Positions 51,559 through 62,740 of a stretch of DNA of 64,000 nucleotides are shown in pieces. The position numbers were made by a program, and so were the translations under genes. Numbering within the stretch: position 1 is the first letter of the stretch; every line of letters begins with the position of its first letter. A model generated the notes under the pieces. It saw only the letters and a program-made list of their open reading frames with translations. It was not told the DNA's origin and ran no database searches. Source of the DNA: Rebecca billardiae RCC1528 (taxonomy: Eukaryota; Haptophyta); the NCBI GenBank assembly GCA_965240325.2, contig OZ251229.1, positions 2,170,001 to 2,234,000 of the forward strand, written 5' to 3'.

Positions 51559-51840
51559 GCACTTGGATGAGGCTGAGGTCGTAGTCGATGTCGCCGCCTG
51601 CCGACCTAGCGGCGTGCAGCTGCGGGAAGCGACAGCCGCGGCTGTCGCCCCCGGGCGCCCGCGTGGGCGCCTGGATGAAGATGAGGTCGTAGTACACGTC
51701 GCCGCGCACCGGCCTAGCGGCGCGCAGCTGCAGAAGAGGGGCTTGGAGAGTGAGCGCGCCGCCTAGCGCGCTCAGGTCGATGAAGCGGATGAGGGTGTAG
51801 TCGACGTCGCAGCCCGGCCCGCCGGCGGGCTGCTGCAGGG
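51559..51840. repeat. Degenerate 108-bp tandem repeat, about 2.6 copies
   Basis: The word GTAGTCGATGTCGC at 51581 returns as GTAGTACACGTCGC at 51689 and GTAGTCGACGTCGC at 51797, exactly 108 bp apart each time. Around it, blocks such as ACCTAGCGGCGTGCAGCTGC and GGCCTAGCGGCGCGCAGCTGC also match. 108 is a multiple of 3, and the minus-strand frame (51434-51934) reads as a 36-residue repeat with a D-V/I-x-Y-D/T-L core, but has no ATG. It could be a decayed or incomplete gene. Confidence 0.7.
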
Positions 51841-52145
51841 AAATGTAGAAAGCGTCGTCGTCAGCAACGCGTGTCACCGGCTCAGGCGCGCTCGCATCCG
51901 CCAACACCGCCCGCCCGAGCGACGAGATGAGCAAGAGTTTATATATATGTCGTTAAATATATATATATATTATAAATTTCACCAACTCATCACTGAATAT
52001 GACTGAGTCTGATTCACTCAGAATGGGCATGGCCATGGCGCGGCCGAGCAGCGCCGGGGCACATCGCACATCAAGTCGTCAGTCGGGTCGCCCCGGCCAT
52101 CCCGGCGAGACGAGCACCCCCGTCCGGCCGTCCGAGCAGCCGACG

Positions 52146-55100
52146 CTAGATGATCATACGCGGCGCGATCTGCATCGCCATCAGCTCCTGGAAGAGCAGC
52201 TTGCACGCGTACGGCATGAAGACCTGGCACGTCTCCGCGCTCTGGCAGCCCTTCACGTTGCACCTGAAGTTCTGCTTGCGCAGGTTGGCTATTGACATCA
52301 GGCCGCACTTCTCGCAGACGTGCACGCGGAAGCGATCACTCTGGTCGAAGAGCCGCTCCTGTGCGCGCCCGAGCCCGCCGCGCGTGGGCGCGTGGGCGCG
52401 TCAGGCGGGCCGACAGCCGCGCGCGGGCGCGCTCGCGCGCGCCGCCGGCGCTCGGCCGCGGCCGGGCGGCGCACGCACGGCGCGCGGCGCTTGGGCGTGC
52501 GGCGCCCACCTTGAGCATCGCCGCGACGCCGTGTGAGATCATGCAGTCGCGCTCCATCTCGCCGAAGCGCAAGCCGCCGTCCTTCGCGCGGCCCTCGACC
52601 GGCTGGCGCGTGAGCGTGGTCGTCGGCCCGCGCGCGCGCGCGTGGATCTTGTCGTCGACCATGTGCTTGAGCCGCTGGTAGTACGTAGGCCCGAGGAAGA
52701 TGTAAGCGTTTTGGCGCCGCCCCGTGTGCCCGTTGTACATGCGCTCGAAGGCGCGGCACTGGTAGCCGCGCTTCTGCAGCTCGGCGGAGATCTCGTCGAC
52801 CGTCACCTTGCAGAACGGCGTCGCGTCGCCCTCCTGCCCCGTCAGCGTCGCCACCTTGGACAGCAGGCATTCGATGAGGTGGCCGATCGTCATGCGCGAC
52901 GGAATGGCATGCGGGTTGACGATGATGTCGGGTGTGATGCCCTCGCTCGAGAAGGGCATGTCCTCCTGCCGGTACATGATGCCGATGGTGCCCTTCTGCC
53001 CGTGGCGCGAGGCGAACTTGTCGCCGATCTGCGGGATCCGGATCGAGCGCACGCGCACCTTGCAGAACTTGAGCCCCTTCTCGTTGGTGGTGAGCATCAC
53101 CTGGTCGACGATGCCAGACTCCGCCTCGCGCATGCGCGTCGACGTGTCGCGCCGCGTGAACTTGGCCTGCAGGGGGTCGAGGTCCTCCTCGGTGCTGCGC
53201 GCGCGGCGCGAGGGAGGGAGGCACGAGCGCGCGTGGGCGCGCGCCCGGCCAGCGAGCACCGTGAGCCGGCGACGTGTGCGCGCGCGCGAGCGCGCGGCGC
53301 GGCGGCGGCGGCAGCTACCGCCCCCACCGCGCGGCCGTCGCGGCCCGCGCACCGCGCGCGCGCGCGAGCGCGCGCGCGCGCACCGCTCGAGCGGCGTGGT
53401 CTTGCCGATGATGACGTCGCCCCCGGAGACGCGCAGCCCGGGCGAGACGAGCCCGTCGTCGTCGATCTTGTCGTAGTTCGCGTGCTTGATCCCCTGGCAC
53501 ACGTCCCGCTGCGGACGCTCGAACGTCTCCGAGTCGTCCAGCCCGACCTTCTGCACCTCGTCCTTGTATGAGCGGTAGAAGACGGAGCGGAAGAAGCCGC
53601 GGTCGATGGCGGACTGGTTCATGATCACCGAGTCCTCCTGGTTGTATCCCGAGTAGCACGCGATCGCGACGATCGCGTTGATCCCCGACGGCAGCTCGCG
53701 GAAGTGCAGGTACTTCATCGCCTGCGTGCACGCGAGCGGCTTCTGCGGGTAGTACAGGACGTTGGCCATCGTGTCCATGCGCGTCTGGTAGTTGGTGATG
53801 TACACGCCCATCGCCTGCTTGCCCATCGCGGACTGGTACGTGTTGCGCGGCGACTGGTTGTGGTCGGGGAACGGGATGATCGACGCGCACACGCCGAGGA
53901 TCATCGACGGGTGGATCTCGGCGTGCGTGTTGGTCACCATGCCGCCCGAGTGCGCGAGGTCGGTGATGAACATGGCGATCATCACCGTCTCCTCCTCCTC
54001 CGTGTCGATGAACTCGACGAGGCCGTTGCGCACGAGCCACTCCCAGTCGACGCCGGTGGTCTCGTGCTCGCGGAGCAGCTTGATGTGGTGCTTCTTGATC
54101 ACGAGCGACTGGTTCTCCACGACGAACAGCGGGCGCGAGATCCGGCCGGCGTCCGTGTTGAGTCGGAGCTCGCGCTCGCCGATGTCGCGCACGACCGAGG
54201 TCTCCGCGTCGATCGTGACGGAGCGGCGGAGCTCGCGCAGCGTCGAGACGAGCTGGTCGGGGTCGCGGTGGATCCCGATCCACGCGCCGTTGCAGAACAC
54301 CTTCGTCGCGTGCGGGATCGTCGACGGCGAGATCTCCTCCAGGTTCTCCACGCCCCACTCGTCGAGGAACTCGATGATCGGCTTGGCCGGCTTGCCGACC
54401 GTGATGTACGACATGAGCGCGAGGTTCTTGACGAGGCCGACGGCCTGGCCCTCGGGCGTCTCGGCGGGGCAGACCATGCCCCAGTGCGTGTTGTGCAGCT
54501 GCCGCGGCTTCGCCAGCTTGCCCTCGCGCCCGATCGGCGTGTTCAGCCGGCGCAGGTGCGAGAGCGTCGACGCGAACGCGAGCCGGTTGAGCACCTGCGC
54601 GACGCCCGCGCGGTTCGTGCCCGGCGCGGCCTTCGAGTCGCCCCAGTTGCCCGTGGCGAGGGCGTACTTGAGGCCTCGCGAGATGGTCGAGGCGGAGACC
54701 GCCTTGGACAGCGCGATCTCCTTGTTCGCGTCCACCGCCTTCTGCAGCACCGTCTTCATCTCCTTCTTCAGCTTGGCAAACAGCTTCCGGAAAAGTCCGG
54801 AGAGGAGCGGGCCCGAGAGCTCAAGCCGCTTCTGCGCAAAGTGGTCGCGGTCGTCCTCCTTGCGCCCGCCGAGGGAGGCGACGAGCACCTTGTGGATCAT
54901 GTACCCGAGGAAGAACGCCTTCTTCGACTCGCAGTGCTCGTTGATCCCCACGTGCGGCAGCATCTCCTTGACGAGCAGCTCGCGCGCGTGCTGCATGCGC
55001 GCCTTGCGCTGCGCGCCGGGCTGCGCGCCGCGCGTGCCGATGAAGTCGAGCGCCATCTCCGTCGTGTGGATCGACTGCGAGTCCTCGAGCGAGGGCTTGA

Positions 55101-56135
55101 GGAGCTGCATCAGCTGCATGTCGTTGATGTCGTACACGATGTGCTGCGCGTGCGTGCGTGCGCGCGTGCGAGACAGAGGGAGGCCGCGGCGCGCGGCGCG
55201 CGGCGCGTGCCCGAGCTCAGCCCGGCGCGGCCGCCGGGCGTGGCCGCAGGGCGCGCCCGGGCGGGCCCGCACGGCGCGCGCACCTCGAGCACGTTGCGGT
55301 CCGCCTGGAACCCCTCGCCGAGCGCCCTGAAGACGATCATGCACGGCACGTCCTCGCGCACAAGAGGCACGGTGCACACGATCGAGCCGGCCGAGGCGGT
55401 CTTGTACCGCGAGCGCAGCAGCTTCATGAAGAGCGCGGAGGGCGGGCGGTTGCCGAGCTCGGGCGCCGAGCGGATCTCCGAGATCCACGCGAACTTGCTC
55501 GGCTCGCGCTTGTGGAAGACGTACACCATGTTGTTGGTCATCTTCTCCTGGCCGATGAGAACCTTCTCCGAGCCGTTGATCACAAAGTAGCCGCCCGGGT
55601 CGAGCGGGCACTCGCCGAACTCGGTGAGGTCCTTGTCGCTCGCGTCGCGCAGCAGGCAGAACTTGGAGCGCAGCATCATCGGCACGCGCCCCACGTACAG
55701 CTTCGGGATCGCAAACTCCTGCGCGTCCTCCTCGCCGTCTGGCCGGAGCTCGATCGTCTGGTGGGTGACGTCGATGTAGAGAGGGCAGGCGTACGTCAGG
55801 TTGCGCAGCCGCGCCTCGTTCGGGAAGAGGGTGGCGTTCTTGCCGTCCGGCTCGGCGACGGACGCGCGCGACAGGTACGTCTGCGAGAAGGTGATCACGT
55901 GCCTCACGTCCGCGCCCGCCGCGTGCGTCGGGTTGTGCTGCATGCCCGCGCGCACCTCGACCGTGGGGCTCTCGTCGATGATCTGCTGCATCGTCGTCTC
56001 GAGGAACTCGTCGAAGGAGTTGAGCTGCTGCTGCACCAGCCCCTTCTCCGCGAAATAGGCGGAGATCACATCCCACGCGTCGTCCTGCGTGATGTCGTCA
56101 AACTCGTCCTCCTCCGCTGTCATGTCGATCTCCAT
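52146..56135 (-). CDS. RPB2: DNA-directed RNA polymerase II second-largest subunit (RPB2)
   Basis: Four exons join in frame to 1163 aa: 56135-55284, 55143-53384, 53194-52510, 52340-52146. Seen in order: protrusion start [20 protein letters not shown]; lobe; fork-loop region [20 protein letters not shown]; hybrid-binding [57 protein letters not shown] followed by [12 protein letters not shown], which distinguishes RPB2 from the Pol I and Pol III paralogues; [12 protein letters not shown]; and the C-terminal zinc site CEKC...C(4)C in exon 4, ending [18 protein letters not shown]. Exon 4 is short and needs splicing (acceptor CAG before 52340) to be seen. The C-terminus is slightly shorter than in fungi and animals. 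Donors are GTGCGC, GTGCGC and GTGGGC. It transcribes mRNA in the nucleus. Confidence 0.97.
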
Positions 56136-56613
56136 GGCGACCCGCGGGCCGCACGCAGCGGCGGGCCTGCCGAGACGCAGCTAGCGCGGTGCCCGCCCAC
56201 TCGCACCGCGGGCACGACCCTGCGGCTCGGCCTGGCTGGCGCGCACTCCGGCCTCCGGCGGCGGGCGCGGCACGAGACCGCGCGTGTCTGTGTCCTCGCG
56301 AGCCGAACACGATGGAGTCGTCGATCCGGGAAAGCGCGCAAACCTTTTTTTGGCGGATATAAAATCGCTTAAATCGTATTTCAAGGTTTTCGGGGAGAAG
56401 ATCCGCCGGAGAATCGCCGGGCGTCCTACAAGACGGGTACGGCGGGTTCGTTGATTGATCAGTTGGTTCATCAGCCCATCAATTATTCAGTCTGCTTTCT
56501 ATCCCTCAAGGACTAATGAATACAGAATAGTCGAATACATACCCGGCTGACTTTGAAAATGTTGGTCACTTCATACAGAAGGCAGAGGCGCGCGCGCCTG
56601 ATCCCCGACTGAG
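56136..56613. promoter_or_regulatory. Divergent intergenic region, RPB2 / copper protein
   Basis: 478 bp between start codons facing away from each other. It shifts from GC-rich next to RPB2 to AT-rich at about 56340-56570. No defined element recognised. Confidence 0.35.
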
Positions 56614-58318
56614 ATGACGTCGCCCGTCCCCGCCTGGCGCGCCCTCGCGCTGCTCGCGCTCGCGCCGTTGGCGGCGCTGGCGCGCGGCACGGGTGACGGC
56701 TCATCTGCGGAGAACGCCTGCGCCGCCACGTGCACCGGCTCTGGCTTGGCGCGCAAGTGCTCCTTCACGGCCAAGCTGGACGTCTTCACCGGCGCGACTG
56801 GTTACTTTGTCTTCGAGGAGTGCGGCTCGACGCCGCAGCCCGTGCTCGAGATGGAGCGCGATGTGGAGTACACGTTCGTGCAGAACGAACCGAGCAACTG
56901 GAATCACCCGCTCGGCTTCGCGTACGGCCCCGACGGCGTGCACAAGGGCGAGGACGAGCTGTCACCGGGCATCTCCAAGACGGACGGCATGTGCGCCACG
57001 CACAACACGTGCCAGTCGCCCATGTACTACCACGGCATGTCGTTCCTCGGCGGCTCGACCCCCGCCGCGTACCCCGCCATGGGCAACGACGGCAACAACG
57101 GCGTGCACCACTACCACGGCGCGTTTGACATCAGCCGCGCCGACTGGCTCGAGAACAGGTTCGACATGGGGGCGACGGGCTACACGGTGAAGCTCACGCT
57201 CACAGACGACGAGTACGACAAGGACCTCTTCTACTTCTGCCACGTGCACAACTGGATGAGCGGGCGCATCAAGATCGTCCACCCCGACGGCGGCCTCGCG
57301 CACCCGATGGACATGCCCGCGCTCGGCTACACGATCCAGACGCCCACCGGGCTGGACACCAAGTGCGGCTCGTACGGCCTCGAGCCATACGCGGGCACCA
57401 AGGTGTGCCACGAGGGGATGTTCCTGTGCGGCACGTCGAAGAACAAGAAGCAGATGCAGTTCGGCGAGTGCCTGCACGCGATGGACTGCGCGATGCACGA
57501 GGAGATGCGCGTCGACCTGCACGAGGATGACCCACTCACCACGTTTGTGAGCACACGCGCCCCGCGCGCGCTCAGGGCGCGGCCCGGCGCCGTGATGCGC
57601 GTGCCGCGGCGGGGCGCCGCGCGCCCCCCTGAGCCGGCGCGCGCCACCCTCCCGCGTGCGCGACGCGGCTGCTCAGATGCACCAAATGATCCCCCACCAC
57701 GAGAACGCGGTCAACATGGCCAAGTCGATCCTTAAGCTCGACGTGCTCACCGCCGAGAACGATCCGAACGGCGAGCTGCAGGACATGTTCTGGTCGATCA
57801 TCAACGGGCAGAACAAGCAGATCCACCTGATGCAGCACTACCTCGCGAACGCGGAGCGCGGCACGCACTACGACGCGCACTGCAAGTTCAACAACCACGC
57901 CGCGCACAGCTGCCCGGCCGGCTGCAAGCCTGCGCCGCACAGCGCCGCGGAGCTGCTCGACCCGAGCCCACACCACCACGAGCTCTCGCTGCAGCACGCA
58001 GGCCACGGCGGCGGGCACGGCGGCCATGGCGGCGGCGGAGACGATGGCGGCGGCCACATGAACCACCGGCGGCGGCAGCGCCGCCGCCGCCGCCTGCTCT
58101 TCGGCTCGTTCAACAGCTGCCCAGCGGGCTGTGTGCCCGACGACCACACGGACATGGGCCACGGCATGGAGCACTCGGACGACGGCATGAACATGGACAC
58201 GGGCGACCACGGCGGCGGTGATCACGGTGGCGATCACAATGGCGACGACGGCATGGACATGGGCGACGGCATGGACATGGGCGACCACGGCGGCCACTCC
58301 ATGCACCGTGCGCGCTAG
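56614..58318 (+). CDS. Secreted predicted copper protein: cupredoxin-like domain plus DUF305 and His/Met-rich tail
   Basis: Two exons join in phase 0 to 524 aa: 56614-57546 (donor GTGAGC) and 57677-58318 (acceptor CAG before ATGCACCAAATG). A signal peptide (WRALALLALAPLAALA) leads to a cupredoxin-like domain (about residues 50-225) with WNHPLGFAYGPDG and, near its end, the Cys-centred cluster LFYFCHVHNWMSGRIKI; the preceding His, and C-H-x-H-x-x-M, look like type 1 copper ligands. A Cys-rich link (CGSYGLEPY, CHEGMFLCG) joins a DUF305 region: MHQMIPHHENAVNMAKSIL, whose HH and Met are the family signature, and later HLMQHYLANA. The tail is His/Gly- and Met/Asp-rich (GHGGGHGGHGGG, DGMDMGDGMDMGDH), typical of copper binding. 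It probably binds or stores Cu outside the cell or in the secretory pathway. Confidence 0.85.
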
Positions 58319-59420
58319 CGTGGCCCTTGAGCGGGCCACATGGGACGGGCCGGTCCGCCGGTGGCGCGGACTGTGACAGGCGGTCCCGTGATCGGCGATG
58401 ATTGACACGGACGGATGAGTCTCTGCGCCTGCGGTCAGCGACAGCAGCGGCGATTCACGCGCGATGCCAACGATTTTTTTTAATAATTATTTATATTGCC
58501 GACGAGCCTCAGACTCCTGTAATCGAATGACCGAGAACGATCAACGATGAGTTACGATGAATCGAACTTGAAGCCTCTCCGTCGCCCTCTCCGCGACGAC
58601 TGCGGGTATAAATCGTCCGGTCCGGTCACACTCACTGGCACGGCGGCGCTGATGATTAAACCGTTAAACGATCCGCGCCCTAACACCACTGGTCGTCTCG
58701 CATGAATTACTACGACTAGGCATTATATATATTGAGTGAAGCCCGCCCGCGGCCGCGCGGCCGCGCCGGGCGCGCGGGCGCGGTTCTGTCTTCTTTATTA
58801 TAAGAATGAGCCGGGCCCGCGACTGCGAGCGGGTCGGACTCGGGACTGTGACTTTAAGATATATCAGAGTGTGACTATCAGTGTGAGCCCGCGCCAGCGA
58901 GTCCGACTCACGTGAGACCGCTCGCGCGGCTCGCGTCGGACCGGCCAGTCCGGACCAGGCGGACCAGTCGATTGATTGCGCCTAGCGTCTGACTGACAGC
59001 AGAGCCCAGCGGCAGCGCAGCGGATCTATACGACGACGCGGAGTTGATTGTGAGTATTATTCATAAGCTAAGCTACGGCTGAGGCCCTGACCGCGGCGCT
59101 GGTCTACGGCACGCGCCCGGAGCCCCGCGGCCAAATGTCCAATTCCGCGCGTGGCAGCGCGGACTGCAGCGGGACGACAGTCCGACGGGTTGGATGACGC
59201 CGACGGTACCGTAATCCGGAGCCGAACACCGATGAATGCGTTGCAGTCGTCGCGTCACGGCGGGCTAGCGCGACGGCCGGCTGCCCGCCTGCCAGCACGG
59301 CGCCTGGACGGCTGGACGCGCCCGCGGCGCCTGCCCACGCGCGAGTTGTCACATCAGTAAAATTGCCGCGAACATCATCGGCTGTCAGCGATGTGGGCGC
59401 GAGCCGCATCGCCGCGAGCA
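58319..59420. other. Intergenic region, no gene seen
   Basis: About 1.1 kb between convergent genes. Contains an AT-rich stretch near 58470-58500, an 18-bp perfect GC palindrome at 58748-58765 in a GC-rich island (58740-58785), and no convincing frame. Confidence 0.45.
58748..58765. repeat. 18-bp perfect palindrome
   Basis: CGCGGCCGCGCGGCCGCG is its own reverse complement. It sits in an isolated GC-rich patch within moderate-GC intergenic DNA. Role unknown. Confidence 0.8.
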
Positions 59421-59699
59421 TCATCGGCGGTCAGCGATGTACATGTCCGCAAAGATCTGGCCCATGCCCATGCTCAGCGAATAGTACTTGAGCGCGCACG
59501 CCTTCAAGCACGCCTCCTCTCCGGGCAAGATGTGCTTGGTGAACGCCATGGAGTGCACGCACTCGTCGAAGCACACACGTGTGATGCGATGGTACATCTC
59601 TCGCAGCTCCTTCTCCCTGAGCGCCTCCGCCTGCTGTTGCATCCGCTGTTCAGCCGCGCGCAGCTCTTCGGGCGACGGCCCGCGGGAGAATACACCCAT
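59421..59699 (-). CDS. Small Tim chaperone (Tim9/Tim10-type)
   Basis: A single exon of 92 aa from the ATG at 59699. It shows the twin CX3C signature of small Tim proteins: VCFDECVH and, 16 residues between the motifs, ACLKACALKYYSLS, framed by the usual helices (AEQRMQQQAEALREKELREM before, MGMGQIFADMY after). These proteins form hexamers in the mitochondrial intermembrane space that escort carrier and beta-barrel proteins, and are oxidised through the MIA40 pathway. Length and helix-CX3C-helix layout match the family. Which paralogue (Tim8, 9, 10 or 13) cannot be fixed by eye. It is divergent from the Tm-1-type gene with 105 bp between starts. Confidence 0.9.
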   Translation of the reverse strand: MGVFSRGPSPEELRAAEQRMQQQAEALREKELREMYHRITRVCFDECVHSMAFTKHILPGEEACLKACALKYYSLSMGMGQIFADMYIADRR

Positions 59700-59804
59700 G
59701 GCTTCCCGCTTCACCGTGCTTCACGAGGAGGGTGGCACCGGACGCAAGGCCTCCGGACCTGGACGGCAAAATAATGACGACCACAAACACCGAACACGAC
59801 GAGG
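59700..59804. promoter_or_regulatory. Shared promoter region, small Tim / Tm-1-type gene
   Basis: 105 bp between start codons facing away from each other, the shortest such interval in the window. No defined element recognised. Both proteins may be mitochondrial. Confidence 0.4.
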
Positions 59805-62201
59805 ATGCTCGCGATCCGGCGGCTGGCGCCGCGCGGCGCGCGCGCCCTGAGCGGCGGCGCATCGCCGGCGGTGTTCTGCGTGGGCACGATGGACACCAAG
59901 GCCGATGAGCTCGCCTACGTGGCCGCGCGGCTCCGTGCGCTCGGCACGAAGGAGGTGCGGCTCGTGGACGTGTCGACTCACCGCGAGGCCGCCGCGCATG
60001 CGCCCGACGTGCGCATGGCCGACATCCTAGCGCAGCACCCCCGCGCGCCCGTGACGCCGGCCGAGGTTTCGGCGATGTCGCGCGCCGACGGGATCGCCAC
60101 CATGTCCGCCGCGCTCCGCGAGTACCTCGCCGCCGCTTGCGCATCGGGCGGCGTGGCAGGCGTTCTCGGCATCGGCGGCTCGGGTGGCACCTCTCTGATC
60201 AGCGCGGCGCTGCGCGAGCTCCCCGTCGGCGTGCCCAAGCTATTGGTCTCAACGGTCGCCGCAGGCAACGTCGCGCCGTACGTCGGCCACTCGGACCTCG
60301 CCATGCTCCCGTCGGTCGTCGACGTCGCCGGACTGAACGCCGTGTCCAAGGCGGTTCTCGGGAACGCGGCGGGCGCGCTGCACGGCATGGTGAAGGCGGC
60401 GGAGGCGCGCGCGGCCGAGGGCGCGGGGGCCGCGCGCTCGACGGTCGGGCTCACCATGTTTGGCGTGACCACGCCGTGCGTCGACGCCGTGCGCGCCAAG
60501 CTCGAGGCAGACGGCATCGAAGCGCTCGTCTTCCACGCCACCGGCACGGGCGGACGTGCGATGGAGAGCCTCGTGCGAAGCGGGCTGCTCGGAGGCGTGC
60601 TCGACCTCACCACGACCGAGGTGGCGGACGAGCTGGTCGGCGGCGTGATGGCCGCCGGGCCGCAGCGGCTCGAGGCCGCCATCCGCGCGGCGCTGCCGCT
60701 CGTGCTCTCCGTCGGCGCGGTCGACATGGTGAACTTTGGCGCGCGCGACACCGTGCCGAAGCGTTTTGGAGATCGGCAGCTGTACGAGCACAACGCGGAG
60801 GTGACGCTGATGCGCACGTCCGTCGAGGAGAACGAGGCGATCGGCGCGTTCATCGGCTCGAAGCTGTGCGCGGCGTCGGCGCCCGTGGCGGTGCTGCTCC
60901 CGGAGAAGGGCGTCTCCGCGCTCGACGCGGAGGACATGCCGTTTCACGACCCGCGCGCGACGGCAGCGCTCTTCAGCTCGCTCGAGGGCGCGCTCGCTCG
61001 CGCCGGGCCCAACGCGCACGTGAGTGTGGAGCGGCTGCCGCTGCACATCAACGACCCGGAGTTCGCTGAGGCGGCGGTGCGCGCATTCGCGCGCGTCGGG
61101 GGCGGCGTCGAGAAGAGCGCGCGCGCGAGCGCACCCGCCTCATCGCAGTCCTCGCGGAGCACCGCCGCCGGCCGCCGCGCGGCGCCGGGCCCGCCCGCCG
61201 ACCTTGATCCGTCGAGCCCGCGCGGCGCGATCCTTCCGAGACTGCACGCGCTCGTCGGCCGCGGCGAGCCGATCATCGGCGCGGGCGCGGGCACGGGGAT
61301 CAGCGCGAAGGCGGAGGAGGCCGGTGGCGCGGACCTGATCGTGATCTATAACTCAGGACGCTTCCGGATGGGCGGCCGCGGCAGCCTCGCGGGCCTGCTC
61401 CCCTTCGACGACGCCAACCGCGTCGTCGAAGAGATGGCGGCAGAGGTGCTGCCGGTCGTGCGGCGCGCGCCCGTGCTCGCGGGCGTGTGCGGCACCGACC
61501 CCTTCCGCGACATGCCGCGCTTCCTCGAGCGGCTACGAGGCATGGGCTTCGCCGGCGTGCAGAATTTCCCGACGGTGCGCGCGCCGCGCCCGGCGCGCGC
61601 GCGCGAGGGTGCGCCGGCAGGGCGGCGGCGGTCCGGAGGGCCGCGGCGCCCCGCCTGAGAGCTCGCGCGCGCGCCGCGCCGCGCTCGGCTGTGCACGCCC
61701 GCGCGTGCGCGTCCATGCGCGCAGGTGGGGCTGTACGACGGCAAGTTTCGTCAGAACCTGGAGGAGACGGGGATGGGCTTTGGGCTCGAGGTGGAGATGA
61801 TCCGTCAGGCGCGAGCGCTCGGGCTGCTCACGACGCCCTACGCGTTCGACGCCGACGAGGCGGCGGCGATGGCGGAGGCGGGCGCAGACGTCGTCGTCGC
61901 CCACGTTGGCCTCACCACGTCTGGCACCATCGGCGCGTCCACGGCGATGAGCCTGGAGGCGGCGGCGGGCGCGATCCAGCGCATGGCCGACGCCGCGCGC
62001 CGCGCGAACCCGCACTGCCTCGTGCTCTGCCACGGCGGGCCCGTGGCGCTGCCCGCCGACGCGCGCTGGGTCCTCGCCAACACGCGCGGCGTGCACGGCT
62101 TCTACGGCGCGTCCTCGATGGAGCGGTTGCCGGTCGAGACCGCGATCGCCGAGTGCGTGCGCGAGTTCAAGGCCATTCAGCTGCCGCCGGACGAGGCTTG
62201 A
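59805..62201 (+). CDS. Tm-1/UPF0261 plus PEP-hydrolase-like TIM-barrel fusion
   Basis: Two exons join in phase 0 to 748 aa: 59805-61574 and 61725-62201; donor GTGCGC, acceptor CAG. The N-terminal half is the UPF0261/Tm-1 domain: [81 protein letters not shown] and [18 protein letters not shown]. After an Ala/Ser-rich linker, the C-terminal half is a phosphoenolpyruvate-hydrolase-like TIM barrel: [75 protein letters not shown] and LCHGGPV. This fusion order is known from plant Tm-1 and fungal homologues. The enzymatic reaction is not established as far as I know. The first 20 residues (Arg-rich, no acids) look like a mitochondrial presequence. Confidence 0.92.
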
Positions 62202-62740
62202 GCCGGCGGGACTGCGTCGTGGTCCGGGCGCAGCAGCCACGGAACCTTCACGCACGCTCTGACAATGAGCGAAGCGATATGCTGCAGCGTGACAGTCACG
62301 AGTCGGACATAACTTTACTAGCCCCACGCTAGTAGTCGTACCTTACTGCTTACTAATAAGGATAAGAGACGCACACCGTTAGTAGAGCTCAGGCTCGGAC
62401 AAATTCTATGATTTAAAGACACAGGCACGAGGGCGCAGCTCTCCTGATTCGTCTGTAGTGGTACTGGTCGAAGCTTGCAGCAGTGGCAGTGGTGTGAGCG
62501 CGTTGATGTTGGTCCCCATGGCGCATGTCGTTGTTGTCGTCGTCCGGACGTCGTCAGGCCCACCAGGAAGTGCATGGGTACGAAATCAAAGGCGAGTGAG
62601 CATGTTGGCGTCGGCCAGGCCGTCCCCTACTTGGTCAGCAGCTGGTGCGGATGATGTCGTCGCCTACTTGGTCAGTGGCAGGTCATGGTGGACGATGGTG
62701 TAGCCTGTTCTTGGTCAGCAGCTGGTGGATGATGTTGTGG
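62202..62740. other. Intergenic region leading into satellite
   Basis: Gene-free. From about 62460 it becomes GT-rich and weakly repetitive: TTGGTCAGCAGCTGGTG occurs at 62631 and 62711, with a partial copy near 62667. It also holds copy 2 of the 35-bp repeat. Confidence 0.5.
62402..62436 (+). repeat. 35-bp dispersed repeat, copy 2
   Basis: Identical over 35 bp to 12173-12207, same strand. It lies about 200 bp after the Tm-1-type gene and about 300 bp before the satellite array. Confidence 0.85.

Larger units (their letters stand above)
50723..52145. other. Intergenic region with AT array and 108-bp repeat
   Basis: About 1.4 kb between the convergent methyltransferase and RPB2 genes. It holds an AT microsatellite (51056-51101), three copies of a 108-bp unit (51559-51840) and AT-rich DNA at 51935-51980. 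Frames across the 108-bp repeat are open on both strands but lack a supported start. Confidence 0.45.

Noticed and set aside
51434-51934. A minus-strand gene across the 108-bp repeat
   Set aside because: No ATG, no clear 5' exon and an equally open plus-strand frame. Kept as a repeat and a finding only.
52003-52021. CTGAGT...ACTCAG inverted repeat as a terminator
   Set aside because: The stem is only 6 bp, and simple hairpin terminators are not expected for RNA polymerase II genes.
53704-55590. A 628-codon plus-strand frame inside RPB2
   Set aside because: It is antisense to highly conserved RPB2 sequence, and its composition (Arg, Leu, His, Val) is a reflection of that gene.
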